Origin: Pseudoclavibacter chungangensis
Lineage (GTDB): Bacteria; Actinomycetota; Actinomycetes; Actinomycetales; Microbacteriaceae
Reading direction: 5' to 3'
Assembly (NCBI RefSeq): GCF_013410545.1
Contig: NZ_JACCFV010000001.1
Span: forward strand, 2,666,001 to 2,730,000
Length of the DNA stretch: 64,000 bases
The stretch's first letter is position 1. The number at the start of each line of letters is the position of its first letter. The position numbers were made by a program, and so were the translations under genes. The notes under the pieces are model-generated. The model ran no database searches. It saw only the letters and a program-made list of their open reading frames with translations, and was not told the origin of the DNA. Of this stretch, positions 27,067-37,231 are shown piece after piece.

Positions 27067-27875
27067 GCCGCGGGTGCCTGCACGGTGCCACCGTTCGCGT
27101 TCACGAGCTCGTAGAGCTGCGCCGCGGTGGGGATATCGGACTGCATCGCGCCGTTCACGGCGACGCTCGGGGTGCCGGAGACCTCGCTGTCGCGAGCGAG
27201 CTGCGTCGCCTTCGTGATGAGGCGGACGTAGTCGCCGGACTGGACGGCCGCCACGGCCTCGGGGTTCGTGACGCCGATCGAGGGCAGCAGGGCCGCGTAG
27301 TCGGCCGCACCCCAGTTCTGCTGCGTCTCGGCGGGCACCGAGTAGAACGCGTCGACGGCCGCGAGGTAGTTCGCGGGGTCGTAGGCCGCGATCGCGAGGA
27401 GTGCGCCGCCCGCCTGCGCGCCGTACGGTGCGACGTAGTTGATGGCGTGGTAGTTCACCTTGGCCTGGCCGGTCGCGATGAGGTCGGTGAACGTCGGGCC
27501 GACCTGCGCGTGGTAGTCGATGCAGTGCGGGCACGAGATGTCGAAGTAGAGGTCGATCGTGACGGGCGCCGTCGGCTGACCGATCGTGACGACACCGTTC
27601 TCACCCGTCACGACGGGCTCCTCGCTCGCCTCACCCGTCACCGTCGAGGTGACCGTCGTCGTGGCCTGCGCGCCCGCGAACTGCGGCGCCGGGAAGAACA
27701 GCTGCTGCCCCCACAGGGCCCCGCCGACGATCAGGGCGATGACCACGACGGCGCCGACGATGATGCCCACCTGTGCGAAGATGCGCTTGCGCCGCTTCGT
27801 CGCCTGCTCCTGACGACGGATGGCGTTGGCCTCCTCCCGGAGCCGACGGACGTGGTCGCGGTCTTTCTCAGCCAT
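27063..27875 (-). CDS. Membrane-anchored DsbA-like thiol oxidase
   Basis: This 270-residue protein is a thioredoxin-fold oxidase that introduces disulfides in exported proteins. A basic cytoplasmic segment is followed by one helix (about 33-56), a Thr/Val-rich linker and the DsbA_4-type domain. The active site CPHC is at 115-118 and a cis-Pro loop SGTPSVAVNG is near the end. The start at ATG 27875 has GAGGAAGAG upstream; the longer reading to 27977 has none. It is first in the pair with VKOR. TACAAT at 27931-27926 could be its -10. Confidence 0.92.
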   Translation of the reverse strand: MAEKDRDHVRRLREEANAIRRQEQATKRRKRIFAQVGIIVGAVVVIALIVGGALWGQQLFFPAPQFAGAQATTTVTSTVTGEASEEPVVTGENGVVTIGQPTAPVTIDLYFDISCPHCIDYHAQVGPTFTDLIATGQAKVNYHAINYVAPYGAQAGGALLAIAAYDPANYLAAVDAFYSVPAETQQNWGAADYAALLPSIGVTNPEAVAAVQSGDYVRLITKATQLARDSEVSGTPSVAVNGAMQSDIPTAAQLYELVNANGGTVQAPAA

Positions 27876-27925
27876 GCGGTGATGCTCTTCCTCGGATGCA
27901 GGTGCGGGCGGATCGGGGCCCGATC

Positions 27926-27931
27926 GATTGT
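27926..27931 (-). promoter_or_regulatory. Candidate -10 for the DsbA-VKOR pair
   Basis: TACAAT on the minus strand, 50 bp ahead of the DsbA-like start, within the gap to the divergent MFS gene. No convincing -35 was found. Confidence 0.35.
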
Positions 27932-27994
27932 ACGTGCAACCGACGGTCCGCCGCGGTGCGACCGCCGGGAGCGCCACGCGTGTAGCGTGCAGCC

Positions 27995-29281
27995 ATGGCC
28001 GCCACGTTCCGTTCCCTGCGAGAGCGGAACTACCGACTCTGGTTCGCGGGCTCGCTCGCGTCGAACGTCGGCACGTGGATGCAGCGAACGGCGCAGGACT
28101 GGATCGTGCTCACGGAGCTCACCGACAACGATGCGACGGCCGTCGGGATCACGATGGCGCTCCAGTTCGGTCCGCAGCTCCTGCTCGCCCCGTACGCGGG
28201 CCTCCTCGCCGATCGGTTCCCGAAGCGCCGCCTGCTGCTGTGCACGCAGATCGCCTCGGGCGTGCTCGCGCTCGGGCTGGGGCTGCTCGTCGTGTCGGGG
28301 ACGGCGCAACTGTGGATGGTCTACTGCTTCGCGCTCGCGCTCGGGGTCGTCGCATCGCTCGATGCGCCCGCCCGCCAGTCGTTCGTCTCCGAGATCGTCG
28401 ACCGCGAGCTGCTGTCGAACGCGATCGCGCTCAACTCCACCTCCTTCAATTCCGCCCGGCTCGTCGGCCCTGCCATCGCGGGCCTCCTCACGGTCGCGGT
28501 CGGCGCGGGGCCCGTGTTCCTCATCAACGCGGCCACGTTCGCGTTCACGATCGTCGCGCTCGTCGCGATGCGCGGCGGCGAGCTGCATCCGGCACCGCGC
28601 CAGCCGCGGGCGCGCGGGCAGATCCGGGAGGGCCTGCGCTATGTCGCGGGACGACCCGACCTGATCGCGGTACTCGTCGCGATCTTCGTGTTCGGCATGC
28701 TCGGGCTCAACTTCGCGATCTTCACCTCGACGATGGCGACGATCGGCTTCGGCCTGCAGGCCGACGCGTTCGGCCTGCTCAACTCGGTCATCGCGATCGG
28801 CTCGCTCTCGGGCGCCCTCGTCGCGGCGCGCCGCACGCATGCGCGGTTCCGCTCCTTCATCGTGTCGCTCGTCGCGTTCGGCGTCTTCTGCGCGATCGCG
28901 GCGGCCATGCCCTGGTACTGGCTGTTCGCGATCGCGCTCGTCCCCGTCGGCTTCTGCTCGATCACGGCGATGAACACCGCGAACGCGCTCGTGCAGGAGC
29001 GCATCGATCCCGCCGTCCGTGGCCGGGTCATGGCGCTGTACATGGCGATCCTCATGGGCGGCACGCCGATCGGCGCACCGCTCATGGGCTGGTTCGTCGA
29101 GCTCGTCGGGCCACGCTGGACGCTCGCGATCGGGGGCGCGTCGGGCGTCGTCGCGGCGCTGCTCGCGATCGCGATCCTCCGCAGGGCCGGCCAGGTGCGC
29201 TGGCGCGACTTCCCGTGGCTGCACCGGCCGCCCCACGACGAACCCGTCGTGCCCGACGACCGGGCGGTCAACCCGGATTGA
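27995..29281 (+). CDS. MFS transporter, EntS-like (MFS_3)
   Basis: A 428-residue major facilitator with 12 predicted helices. The opening FRSLRERNYRLWFAGSLASN followed by VGTWMQRTAQDWIV, and the motif FVSEIVDRELLSNAIALNS, identify the MFS_3 group that includes the enterobactin exporter EntS and many multidrug exporters. The signature loop ADRFPKRRLLL is intact. The start ATG at 27995 has no Shine-Dalgarno but TAGCGT 6 nt before it, again suggesting a leaderless message. It is divergent from the DsbA gene and convergent with the FAD oxidase, 30 bp apart, with no strong hairpin between. Its substrate is unknown. Confidence 0.88.
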   Translation: MAATFRSLRERNYRLWFAGSLASNVGTWMQRTAQDWIVLTELTDNDATAVGITMALQFGPQLLLAPYAGLLADRFPKRRLLLCTQIASGVLALGLGLLVVSGTAQLWMVYCFALALGVVASLDAPARQSFVSEIVDRELLSNAIALNSTSFNSARLVGPAIAGLLTVAVGAGPVFLINAATFAFTIVALVAMRGGELHPAPRQPRARGQIREGLRYVAGRPDLIAVLVAIFVFGMLGLNFAIFTSTMATIGFGLQADAFGLLNSVIAIGSLSGALVAARRTHARFRSFIVSLVAFGVFCAIAAAMPWYWLFAIALVPVGFCSITAMNTANALVQERIDPAVRGRVMALYMAILMGGTPIGAPLMGWFVELVGPRWTLAIGGASGVVAALLAIAILRRAGQVRWRDFPWLHRPPHDEPVVPDDRAVNPD

Positions 29282-29311
29282 CGCGGCCCGCTCGCCGACC
29301 GGGCGCCCGCC

Positions 29312-30607
29312 TCAGTGCCCGAGGACGCGCTGCAGGTAGCCGTTCGTGAAGCGCAGATCCGGGTCGAGACGCTCACGGGCATGGTGGAAGTCACTGAAAC
29401 GCGAGACGACGTGCGCGAACTCGGCGGCGCGCACGGTGTGCACCATGCCCCAGTGCGGCAGGCCGCCGTTCGCGAGGAACAGCTCTTCGGCGGGCGTGAA
29501 CGTGGAGCGCGGGTCGACGCCCGAGGGGACGCTGATCATGATGCGACCGACCTCGCGGCCGTACGCGGTCGAGAGCCAGTTGTCGTCGGCGGGCGCGACG
29601 GACAGGCGCACGATGCTCGGCGCGAGGACGCCCCGCAGCCGCTCGTCGAGCTCGCGCACGACCCCGACGAGGTCGTCGAGCGGGAACGAGTACTCCATCG
29701 TGACGACGGGGAGCGTCGGCCGGGCGGCGAGTCCGCTCACGGGTCCCGCGAGCATCTCGCCCGTGGGGTGCAGCAGGTTGCCGACCGCGTTGATGGCCGG
29801 CACGAGCGCGGGCACGGCCTTCGCGAGACCGATGACGAGGCCGTCGCGCACGGCGGCGATACCGCGCACGCCGCGGCCGGGCTCCGGCTCGTCACCCACG
29901 TCGCCGACCTCACGGTTGAGGCGACGCACGAAGGCCTCGCCCGTGTGCGGGCGCCAGCGGACGGCGAAGTGGTGGGAGGCGCGGGCCCGCTCGACGAACG
30001 AGTCGAGCACAGGACGCAGGCGCTCGCGCGATTCGTCGCTGCGGACGCGGAAGGTGGGAACGACGGGCACGACGACCTCGGCGAACACGCCGAGCGCCCC
30101 GAGGGAGAGCCGCAGGGCGGGCCAGAGTTCGGCGTTGCGCCGGTCGCTGACGCGCACGGCGCCGCCGTCGGCCGTGACGAGGGTCGCCTCGAGGAGCTGG
30201 CTCGAGACGGACGGCGCGTGCAGGCTCGTGCCGTGCGATCCCGTGGCCATGGCCCCGGCGAGCGTGACGGCAGGATCGCTCGAGGGGTTCACGAGCGCGA
30301 GCCCCTCGGCCTCGAGGAGCGCCGAGGCCTCCGCGACGGTCGTGCCCGCACCGAATGTGGCGGTGCCCGCGTCGCGGTCGATGGCGCGCAGCCCGCGCAG
30401 GCCGCGGGTGTCGACGAGCACCTCGGGTGCGGCGGCGATCGCGTTGGTCGAGAACCCGGCACCGACGGGCCGCACGCGCTCACCGCGCTCCGCGGCACGC
30501 ACGACCGCGAGACGCAGCTCCTCGGTCGATTGCGGTCGTTCGATGCGCGTGGGGAACGCCCTGGCCGATCGTCCCCAGTTGCTCCATTGCTCCGTCGAAC
30601 CGGTCAC
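29312..30607 (-). CDS. FAD-linked sugar-lactone oxidase (ALO/gulonolactone oxidase type)
   Basis: The 431-residue protein has an N-terminal PCMH-type FAD-binding domain (VRPVGAGFSTNAIAA, GLALVNPSSDPAVTLAGA, ATGSHGTSLHAPSVSSQ) and the C-terminal ALO domain ending FTNGYLQRVLGH. This is the pattern of D-arabinono-1,4-lactone and L-gulono-1,4-lactone oxidases, which oxidise aldonolactones; the actual substrate here is unknown. The start is GTG 30607 with GGGAGG 7 nt upstream. The apparent upstream extension to 31102 lies in the gntR gene. Convergent with the MFS gene. Confidence 0.85.
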   Translation of the reverse strand: MTGSTEQWSNWGRSARAFPTRIERPQSTEELRLAVVRAAERGERVRPVGAGFSTNAIAAAPEVLVDTRGLRGLRAIDRDAGTATFGAGTTVAEASALLEAEGLALVNPSSDPAVTLAGAMATGSHGTSLHAPSVSSQLLEATLVTADGGAVRVSDRRNAELWPALRLSLGALGVFAEVVVPVVPTFRVRSDESRERLRPVLDSFVERARASHHFAVRWRPHTGEAFVRRLNREVGDVGDEPEPGRGVRGIAAVRDGLVIGLAKAVPALVPAINAVGNLLHPTGEMLAGPVSGLAARPTLPVVTMEYSFPLDDLVGVVRELDERLRGVLAPSIVRLSVAPADDNWLSTAYGREVGRIMISVPSGVDPRSTFTPAEELFLANGGLPHWGMVHTVRAAEFAHVVSRFSDFHHARERLDPDLRFTNGYLQRVLGH

Positions 30608-30749
30608 GTCCGAGCCTCCCTGTTTCGCGCGCCCGTCGCGGGCGTCGCCGATCGTCGGCACTCCCATTCTGTCGGTCCGCGTCGTGTTCTGCGCAATCCA
30701 CACCGGGGAGCCGGGTGGGGAGCCCCTCGTCGTCCCTCGCCGCGGCCGA

Positions 30750-31454
30750 TCACGCGCCGGGCGACGGTGACGCGTTCCCCTGGCGTTCGTATCCCGCGAG
30801 GATGATGCGCTCGGCGAGCAGGAGGTACTCCTCGAACCGCTCGGCCGCGCGCCCGGCCTCGCCGCGTTCGAGGAGGTCGACGATCTCCTCGTTGCGATCG
30901 AGGAACGGCGCGTGCAGGTACGCCGGGTCGTCGAGGATGCCGAAGGCGAGGCGCAGCTCGGTCGCGAGCCGGTCGTACAGTTCGCCGAGTCGGGGACTGT
31001 CGGTGAGCTCGAACACGGCGCGGTGGAACCGGATGTTCGCGGTCGCGATCTCGAGCCAGTCGTCCGTCTCGCGTGCCGCGAGCGCGGCGTCGACCGCGGC
31101 ACGCATCCGCGCGATGGCGGGGTGGCGGGGCACCGCCTGGGCGACGGCCTGCACCTCGACGAGGCGGCGGACCCGATAGATGTCGATGATCGCGCTCAGG
31201 CTCGGCACGGCGACGCAGGCGCCCTTGTTGGGGGTCTGCGTGATGAGTCCCTCGCGACTGAGCGCCGTGAGGGCCTCACGGAGCGTGTTCCGCGAGATGC
31301 CGAGGGATTCGGCGAGCTTCGTCTCGGGCGCCCGCTCCCCCGGTTTCAGCTCACCGACGAGGATCCGGCGACGGATCTCGTCGGCCGCCTCCTCGGCGCG
31401 CGACACGCCCCCGCCGCCCGAGCGGCCGGGGGCGATGTTCGACCTGCCCGACAT
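30750..31454 (-). CDS. GntR-family regulator with FCD domain
   Basis: This 234-residue protein has an N-terminal winged helix (RRRILVGELKPGERAPETKL then LGISRNTLREALTAL) and a C-terminal all-helical FCD ligand domain with metal ligands in IRFHRAVFELTDSPRL and EEYLLLAERII. It is divergent from the 5-oxoproline operon, as regulators of such clusters usually are. It probably binds a cluster metabolite. I place its start at ATG 31454; the longer reading runs through the promoter region. A Gly-rich stretch lies before the winged helix. Confidence 0.88.
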   Translation of the reverse strand: MSGRSNIAPGRSGGGGVSRAEEAADEIRRRILVGELKPGERAPETKLAESLGISRNTLREALTALSREGLITQTPNKGACVAVPSLSAIIDIYRVRRLVEVQAVAQAVPRHPAIARMRAAVDAALAARETDDWLEIATANIRFHRAVFELTDSPRLGELYDRLATELRLAFGILDDPAYLHAPFLDRNEEIVDLLERGEAGRAAERFEEYLLLAERIILAGYERQGNASPSPGA

Positions 31455-31583
31455 GCCGCGATCGTACCGGAGCACGCGTTCCGGGCATCGGAGGTGTTCG
31501 GCAGAGGGCGCGGGAACGTCCGACCCGGCCCCGTTACCCCGCCGGAACATGCTCGAAATAGTTGAACAGTAGCTTTTTGGTTG

Positions 31584-31609
31584 TAGAACAATTCTGTTGC
31601 TTTGTTCTA
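31584..31609. promoter_or_regulatory. Candidate operator for the GntR regulator
   Basis: TAGAACAA (31584-31591) and TTGTTCTA (31602-31609) form an exact inverted repeat with a 10-bp spacer, in an AT-rich island between gntR and the transporter gene. It overlaps the candidate -35 of the transporter operon, which would suit repression. GntR binding is inferred from position. Confidence 0.5.
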
Positions 31610-31625
31610 TCCGGCGACGTACCCT
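31597..31625 (+). promoter_or_regulatory. Candidate promoter of the 5-oxoproline operon
   Basis: TTGCTT (31597-31602), a 17-bp spacer and TACCCT (31620-31625) give a reasonable promoter 78 bp before the transporter start. The inverted repeat at 31584-31609 covers its -35. Confidence 0.4.
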
Positions 31626-31702
31626 GGGCGAATCGCGCGGAGCACGTCGCTCACGCCGCGAACGGCTCCCGGTACGCAATGAAGCGAGAGGACGACCACG
31701 GT

Positions 31703-32989
31703 ATGAGCGATCGAACGTCACCCGGAAACGACAAGGGGGACGGCGTCTCCGTCCCCGGGCCCGCGACGACGACGAGCGGCGCGGTCGGCTTCGCCCGATC
31801 GAGGCGCGCCTCGCTCATCGGCGCGATCTTCATGATGGCGACGTCCGCGATCGGCCCGGGCTTCATCACGCAGACCGCGACGTTCACCGCGAGCCTCGGC
31901 GCCGCGTTCGCGTTCGGCATCCTCGCGTCGATCGTGATCGACTTCATCGTGCAGGCGAACATCTGGCAGATCATCACGGCATCGGGCAAGCGTGCCGCGG
32001 AGCTCGCGAACGAGGCCATCCCGTTCAGCGGGTACGTGCTCTCGGTGCTCGTGATCATCGGCGGGCTCGTGTTCAACATCGGGAACATCGCCGGCGCCGG
32101 CCTCGGGCTCAACGCGATGCTCGGCCTCGATCCGAAGATCGGCGGCGCGCTCAGCGCGCTCCTCGCGATCGGCATCTTCCTGTCCCGCAAGGCCGGGCTC
32201 CTGCTCGATCGCGCGATGATCGTGTTCGGTCTCATCATGATCGGCCTCACGGTCGCCGTCGCGATCATCGCGAACCCGCCCGTGGGCGACGCGCTGCGGC
32301 AGACCGTCCTCCCCGACACGATCGACTTCGCGGCCATCACGACCATCGTGGGCGGCACCGTCGGCGGCTACATCACCTACGCGGGCGCCCACAAGCTGCT
32401 CGACTCGGGGACCGCGGGCCCGGAGCACATCAAGCAGGTCACGAACTCGGCGTTCACCGGCATCGCGATCACCGGGATCATGCGCTACGTCCTCTTCCTC
32501 GGCTTCCTCGGCGTGACCGCGAGCGGCGTCGTCCTCGATCTGTCCGGCAATCCCGCGGGCCAGGCCTTCGAGGCAGCGGCAGGCGAGTGGGGCATGCGCG
32601 CGTTCGGTCTCGTGCTCTGGGCCGCGGGCATCTCGAGCGTCATCGGCGCGGCGTTCACCTCGGTCTCCTTCATGACCGTGTTCAGCGCGAAGCTCGACCA
32701 GCGGCGGCGTGGCTGGGTGACCGTCCTGTTCATCGTCATCGGACTCGTCGCATACCTCATCATGGGCACGACGCCGGTCGCCCTGCTCGTGTTCGCGGGC
32801 GGGTTCAACGGCCTCATCCTGCCGCTCGGGTTCACGGTCTTCATGTACATCGCCTGGTTCCGGCGCGACCTGCTCGGCGGCTACCGCGTGCAATGGTGGT
32901 TGCTCGCGCTCGGCACCGCGACGACCGTGCTGACGTGGTACATGGGCGTGGTCTCGTTCACCAAGATCTTCGAGTTCCTGGCCGCATAG
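31703..32989 (+). CDS. NRAMP-related transporter, YcsG-like
   Basis: This 428-residue protein has about 11 helices and belongs to the NRAMP superfamily. The first helix reads [20 protein letters not shown]: the DPGN metal-binding motif of true Mn/Fe transporters is missing, as is the MPH motif of helix 6. It therefore probably moves an organic substrate or a different ion. Its place before pxpA matches Bacillus subtilis ycsG next to ycsF, which suggests uptake of 5-oxoproline or a related compound, but this is inference. The start ATG 31703 has GAGAGGA upstream. It heads the operon and is followed 38 bp later by pxpA. Confidence 0.85.
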   Translation: MSDRTSPGNDKGDGVSVPGPATTTSGAVGFARSRRASLIGAIFMMATSAIGPGFITQTATFTASLGAAFAFGILASIVIDFIVQANIWQIITASGKRAAELANEAIPFSGYVLSVLVIIGGLVFNIGNIAGAGLGLNAMLGLDPKIGGALSALLAIGIFLSRKAGLLLDRAMIVFGLIMIGLTVAVAIIANPPVGDALRQTVLPDTIDFAAITTIVGGTVGGYITYAGAHKLLDSGTAGPEHIKQVTNSAFTGIAITGIMRYVLFLGFLGVTASGVVLDLSGNPAGQAFEAAAGEWGMRAFGLVLWAAGISSVIGAAFTSVSFMTVFSAKLDQRRRGWVTVLFIVIGLVAYLIMGTTPVALLVFAGGFNGLILPLGFTVFMYIAWFRRDLLGGYRVQWWLLALGTATTVLTWYMGVVSFTKIFEFLAA

Positions 32990-33027
32990 ACAGACGATTC
33001 CGTGACCGGACGAAGGAGTGCACAGCA

Positions 33028-33801
33028 ATGACCTCGAACGTGGATCTCAACAGCGATCTCGGCGAACACTTCGGTTCGTGGCGCATGGGCGACGACGCGG
33101 CGATGCTCGAGATCGTGACGAGCGCGAACGTCGCCTGCGGATTCCACGCGGGCGACCCGAGATCGATCCTCGAGACCCTCCGCGGTGCGGCGGCGCACGG
33201 GGTCTCGGTCGGCGCGCACGTCGCCTACCCCGACCTCGTCGGCTTCGGGCGCCGCCCGATGTCGCTCTCGCGCGACGAGCTCTTCGCCGATGTCGTCTAC
33301 CAGATCGGCGCCCTCCAGGGCCTCGCGCGGGTCGCGGGCACCGGGGTCGGCTACGTGAAGCCCCACGGCGCGCTCTACAACCGCATCGCGTTCGACGAGG
33401 CCGAGGCCGCCGTCGTGATCGACGCGATCCGGGCGGTCGACGCCGAGCTCGCGCTCGTGTGCCTCGCCGGTTCGCCGCTCGTCGAGCAGGCCGAGGCGGC
33501 GGGCCTGCGGGCCGTCCCGGAGGCGTTCGCGGATCGCGCCTACGAGCCCGACGGCGCGCTCGTCTCCCGTCGCGAGGAGGGGGCGGTGCTCCACGATCCC
33601 GAGGAGGTCGCGCGGCGCATGCTCGAGCTCGTGCGCACCGGCACGCTCACGGCACGCGACGGCAGCGTCGTGGCCGTCCGCGCCGAGTCGGTGTGCGTCC
33701 ACGGCGACAGCCCCGCGGCGGTCGAGATGGCGCGGGCGGTGCGCTCGGCCCTCACCGTTGGCGGCATCGACGTGTCGAGCGTTGTCCCGGCGGGCCGGTG
33801 A
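33028..33801 (+). CDS. pxpA: 5-oxoprolinase subunit A (LamB/YcsF family)
   Basis: PxpA, with PxpB and PxpC, forms the prokaryotic ATP-dependent 5-oxoprolinase that opens 5-oxo-L-proline to glutamate. The 257-residue protein shows the family motifs [13 protein letters not shown] at the start, [29 protein letters not shown] and KPHGALYN. The ATG at 33028 has GGAG ten bases upstream. Its TGA overlaps the GTG of the fused pxpBC gene by 4 bp, so the subunits are probably made together. Cytosolic. Confidence 0.95.
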   Translation: MTSNVDLNSDLGEHFGSWRMGDDAAMLEIVTSANVACGFHAGDPRSILETLRGAAAHGVSVGAHVAYPDLVGFGRRPMSLSRDELFADVVYQIGALQGLARVAGTGVGYVKPHGALYNRIAFDEAEAAVVIDAIRAVDAELALVCLAGSPLVEQAEAAGLRAVPEAFADRAYEPDGALVSRREEGAVLHDPEEVARRMLELVRTGTLTARDGSVVAVRAESVCVHGDSPAAVEMARAVRSALTVGGIDVSSVVPAGR

Positions 33802-35483
33802 GCGACGTGCAGGCGAGCTTCCGCCCCGCCGGCACGGCGGGCGTCCTCATCGATTGCGGCGATCTCGACGCCGCCCTCCGCGTGTTCACCGTGCTCCGGG
33901 CCGCGCGCGACGAGGGTGCGCTCGCGGTGGGTGAGATCGTGCCCGCCGCTCGCACGGTGCTCGTCGTGGGCGGCGAGGCGCGTGACCCCCGGCGGCTCGT
34001 GCCGAAGCTGCGGCGACTCATCGAGGCGGGGGCCGCGGCGGCCGAGATCGGCACCTCGGCCACCGAGACCGTGATCCCCGTGGCCTACGAGGGCCCCGAC
34101 CTCGGCGAGGTCGCCGCACTCACCGGGATGAGCGCGCAGCAGGTCATCGAGCGGCACGCCGCGAGCGAGTACACCGTCGCCTTCACGGGCTTCGCACCGG
34201 GCTTCGCGTACCTCTCGGGCGGCGACCCCGCGCTCGAGGTGCCGCGCCGCTCGACGCCGCGCTCGCGGATCGAGGCGGGCGCTGTCGGCCTCGCGGGCCC
34301 CTTCTCGGGCGTCTACCCGCGCGCGAGTCCGGGTGGCTGGCAGATCATCGGCCGCACCGACCACGCCATGTGGGACACGCGGCGCGAGCAGCCCGCCGCG
34401 CTGCTCGCGGGCGGCACCGTGCGCTTCCGACCCGAGCGCGAGCACGTGTCGGCCCGCGCCGACCGGACGCCCGAGCGGACGACTCCCCCACCGCCCGGCG
34501 CCGGCCCGGATGCCGCCACCGGGACCCCGAGCCTGCGCGTCATCGATCCGGGGCTGCAATCGCTCGTCGAGGACGCGGGCCGCCGGGGCGTGTCGGGCAT
34601 GGGCGTCGGCGCCTCGGGCACGGCCGTGCCGCGAGCCCTCGGGCGCGCGAACCGTCTCGTCGGCAACCGGCCCGGCGCGGCGGCCGTCGAGCTCGCACAC
34701 GGTGGGTTCGCGGTCGAGGCCGTCGCGACGACCGTGCTCGCCCTCACGGGGGCCGAACGCCGCGGCCGCGTGACCGGCCCGTCCGGCACGCGCGCGGCGC
34801 CGCACGAGACGCCCTTCCGGCTCAGCACGGGCGAGCGCCTCGAGCTCGATGCGCCGCGGCGCGGGCTGCGGACGGTCCTCGCGGTGCGGGGCGGCGTCCT
34901 CGCCCCCGCGACCCTCGGCAGCCGCTCGCGGGACACGCTCGCGGGCCTCGGCCCCGAGCCGCTCGCGGCGGGGGACGTGATCGCCGCGGGCGACGACGCG
35001 GTCGCCGCGGTCGGTGCACCCGAGCCGCCGGTCCCGACCGAGCTCCCCGCCGCGGGTGAGGAGACGACGCTGCGCGTCGTCCTCGGCCCGCGCGACGACT
35101 GGTTCGACGCGCGCGCGCTCGCGACGTTCACGGGCGAGTCGTGGGAGGTGACCCCGCGCAGCGACCGCGTCGGCGTCCGCCTCGCCGGCACCCCGCTCAC
35201 GCGCGCCGAGGGATACCGCGACCGCGAGCTCCCGAGCGAGGGGATGGTGCTCGGCGCCCTCCAGGTGCCCCCGGACGGGCAGCCCGTGCTCTTCCTCGCC
35301 GATCGGCCGCTGACCGGCGGCTACCCCGTGATCGCGGTCGTCCACGACGACGACCTCGAGACGGCCGCCCAGCTCGTGCCGGGCAGCCGCATCCGTTTCA
35401 CCCCGAGCGACGAGGCCGGTCGGCCCTCGACGACCGAACACCCGGGCACCGACACCGACACCGAGCAGGAGATGCCGTCATGA
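33798..35483 (+). CDS. pxpBC: Fused 5-oxoprolinase subunits B and C (KipI-KipA)
   Basis: The 561-residue protein joins both remaining 5-oxoprolinase subunits. Residues 1 to about 215 are PxpB/KipI ([29 protein letters not shown]). A Pro-rich linker follows. Residues about 245-540 are PxpC/KipA ([48 protein letters not shown]). The same two domains form the carboxyltransferase part of urea carboxylase, so this family is often called biotin-dependent carboxyltransferase. The GTG start overlaps pxpA and the ATG of the next gene overlaps its TGA. The N-terminus is chosen from that overlap. Confidence 0.93.
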   Translation: MSDVQASFRPAGTAGVLIDCGDLDAALRVFTVLRAARDEGALAVGEIVPAARTVLVVGGEARDPRRLVPKLRRLIEAGAAAAEIGTSATETVIPVAYEGPDLGEVAALTGMSAQQVIERHAASEYTVAFTGFAPGFAYLSGGDPALEVPRRSTPRSRIEAGAVGLAGPFSGVYPRASPGGWQIIGRTDHAMWDTRREQPAALLAGGTVRFRPEREHVSARADRTPERTTPPPPGAGPDAATGTPSLRVIDPGLQSLVEDAGRRGVSGMGVGASGTAVPRALGRANRLVGNRPGAAAVELAHGGFAVEAVATTVLALTGAERRGRVTGPSGTRAAPHETPFRLSTGERLELDAPRRGLRTVLAVRGGVLAPATLGSRSRDTLAGLGPEPLAAGDVIAAGDDAVAAVGAPEPPVPTELPAAGEETTLRVVLGPRDDWFDARALATFTGESWEVTPRSDRVGVRLAGTPLTRAEGYRDRELPSEGMVLGALQVPPDGQPVLFLADRPLTGGYPVIAVVHDDDLETAAQLVPGSRIRFTPSDEAGRPSTTEHPGTDTDTEQEMPS

Positions 35484-37231
35484 CCATCAGCAGGATCCTC
35501 ATCGCCAATCGTGGCGAGATCGCCGTCCGCGTGATCCGCGCGGCGAAGGAGGCGGAGATCGCGACCGTCGCGATCTACGCCGACGAGGACGCCGACGCCG
35601 TGCACGTGCGCCTCGCCGACGAGGCCTACGCGCTCGGTGGGCGGCTCCCCGCCGACACCTACCTCGACGCCCGGAAGATCCTCGACATCGCCGCCCGCTC
35701 GGGTGCCGACGCGGTCCACCCCGGCTACGGCTTCCTCTCGGAGCGCGCCGATTTCGCACAGGCCGTGATCGACGCGGGGCTCATCTGGATCGGTCCCGAC
35801 CCCGGCACGATCGAGCTCCTCGGCGACAAGGCGCGTGCGCGCTCCCTCGCGGCCGAGGTCGGCGCCCCGCTCGTGCCGGGCACGACGGGTGCCGTGTCGG
35901 ACGTCGACGAGGTGCTCGCCTTCGCCGAGGAGTTCGGGCTGCCGATCGCGATCAAGGCGGTCTTCGGCGGTGGCGGGCGCGGCATGCGCGTCGTCCGCGA
36001 GGCCGGCGACATCCGCGAGGCGTACGACGCCGCGGTGCGCGAGGCCGTCGCGGCGTTCGGCCGCGGCGACTGCCTCGTCGAGCGGTTCCTCGACCGCCCC
36101 CGGCACATCGAGGCGCAGGTACTCGGCGATCGCACCGGCCGGGTCGCCGTGATCGGCACACGGGACTGCTCGCTGCAGCGGCGCAACCAGAAGCTCGTGG
36201 AGGAGGCGCCCGCGCCCTTCCTCGACGGCGAGCTGCGCGAACGCATCCACCGCTCTGCCGCCGACGTGTGTGCGGCGGCGGGCTACGTGGGTGCGGGCAC
36301 CGTCGAGTTCCTGCTCGGCGAGGACGGCACGCTCTCGTTCCTCGAGGTCAACACGCGCCTGCAGGTCGAGCACCCCGTGACCGAGGAGGTGACGGGCGTC
36401 GACCTCGTGCAGGAGCAGTTCCGCATCGCGAACGGCCAGCCGATGTCGGTGCCCGAGACGATCCCCGCGTTCGGTCACGCGATCGAGTTCCGCATCAACG
36501 CCGAGGACCCGGCGCTCGGGTACCTCCCGACCCCGGGCCTCATCACGCGCTTCGACGCCCCCGGCGGACAGGGCGTGCGGCTCGACTCCGGCGTGCGCGA
36601 GGGGTACGTCGTGCCCGGCAGCTTCGACTCGATGCTCGCGAAGCTCATCGTGCACGGCGCCGATCGCGAGCAGGCGCTCGCGCGGGCGCGGCGCGCGCTC
36701 CGCGAGTTCGTGATCGAGGGCGTCGCGACCGTGCTGCCCTTTGATCGGCACGTCGTCACCGATCCCGCGTTCACGGCACCCGACGGACGGTTCGGGGTGC
36801 ACACGAGGTGGATCGAGGAGGAGTGCGACGCGACGTTCGAACCGGCAGAGGCAGTTCCGACGCCCGGTGCGCCGCGACTCGTCCGCATGCCGATCGAGAT
36901 CGACGGTCGACTCGCCGAGATCGGCCTCCCCGAGTCGCTGCTGTCGCGCCTCTCGACGGCCGAGGGAACCGGCTTCGCCGGGGCCGCGGACGACGGCGCC
37001 GACGCGGAACAGGCCGATCCCGGCGCACTTCTCGCGCCCTTCGACGGCACCCTGAGCGCGTGGAAGGTCGAGGACGGCGCCGAGGTCGAGGAGAACGAGA
37101 CGGTTGCCGTCGTCGAGGCGATGAAGATGGAGGTGCCCATCAGGGCGCCCCGCGCGGGAACGCTCACGCAGCTCGTCGCCGCGGGCGACGCCGTCGCGGC
37201 CGGCGCCGAGCTCGGATCGGTCGACGCATGA
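35480..37231 (+). CDS. Biotin carboxylase with C-terminal biotin carrier domain
   Basis: The 583-residue protein is an AccC-type biotin carboxylase (residues 1 to about 450: [51 protein letters not shown]) fused to a biotin carrier domain whose EAMKM places the biotinylated lysine at residue 549. It should load CO2 on biotin using ATP. No ordinary carboxyltransferase gene is near; the only candidate partner is the fused PxpBC, which is related to the urea carboxylase transferase domains. The gene sits between pxpBC and ycsI, overlapping each by 4 bp. Acetyl-CoA carboxylation is therefore less likely than a role in this operon, but this is not proven. Confidence 0.93.
   Translation: MTISRILIANRGEIAVRVIRAAKEAEIATVAIYADEDADAVHVRLADEAYALGGRLPADTYLDARKILDIAARSGADAVHPGYGFLSERADFAQAVIDAGLIWIGPDPGTIELLGDKARARSLAAEVGAPLVPGTTGAVSDVDEVLAFAEEFGLPIAIKAVFGGGGRGMRVVREAGDIREAYDAAVREAVAAFGRGDCLVERFLDRPRHIEAQVLGDRTGRVAVIGTRDCSLQRRNQKLVEEAPAPFLDGELRERIHRSAADVCAAAGYVGAGTVEFLLGEDGTLSFLEVNTRLQVEHPVTEEVTGVDLVQEQFRIANGQPMSVPETIPAFGHAIEFRINAEDPALGYLPTPGLITRFDAPGGQGVRLDSGVREGYVVPGSFDSMLAKLIVHGADREQALARARRALREFVIEGVATVLPFDRHVVTDPAFTAPDGRFGVHTRWIEEECDATFEPAEAVPTPGAPRLVRMPIEIDGRLAEIGLPESLLSRLSTAEGTGFAGAADDGADAEQADPGALLAPFDGTLSAWKVEDGAEVEENETVAVVEAMKMEVPIRAPRAGTLTQLVAAGDAVAAGAELGSVDA

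Noticed and set aside
31562..31702. A longer N-terminus for the NRAMP-like transporter
   Set aside because: The extension runs through the AT-rich promoter and inverted repeat and has no ribosome site; ATG 31703 has GAGAGGA.
35480..37231. The biotin carboxylase as the housekeeping acetyl/propionyl-CoA carboxylase alpha subunit
   Set aside because: No acyl-CoA carboxyltransferase gene is adjacent and the gene is translationally coupled on both sides to the 5-oxoproline operon. The role stays open and is reported as a finding.
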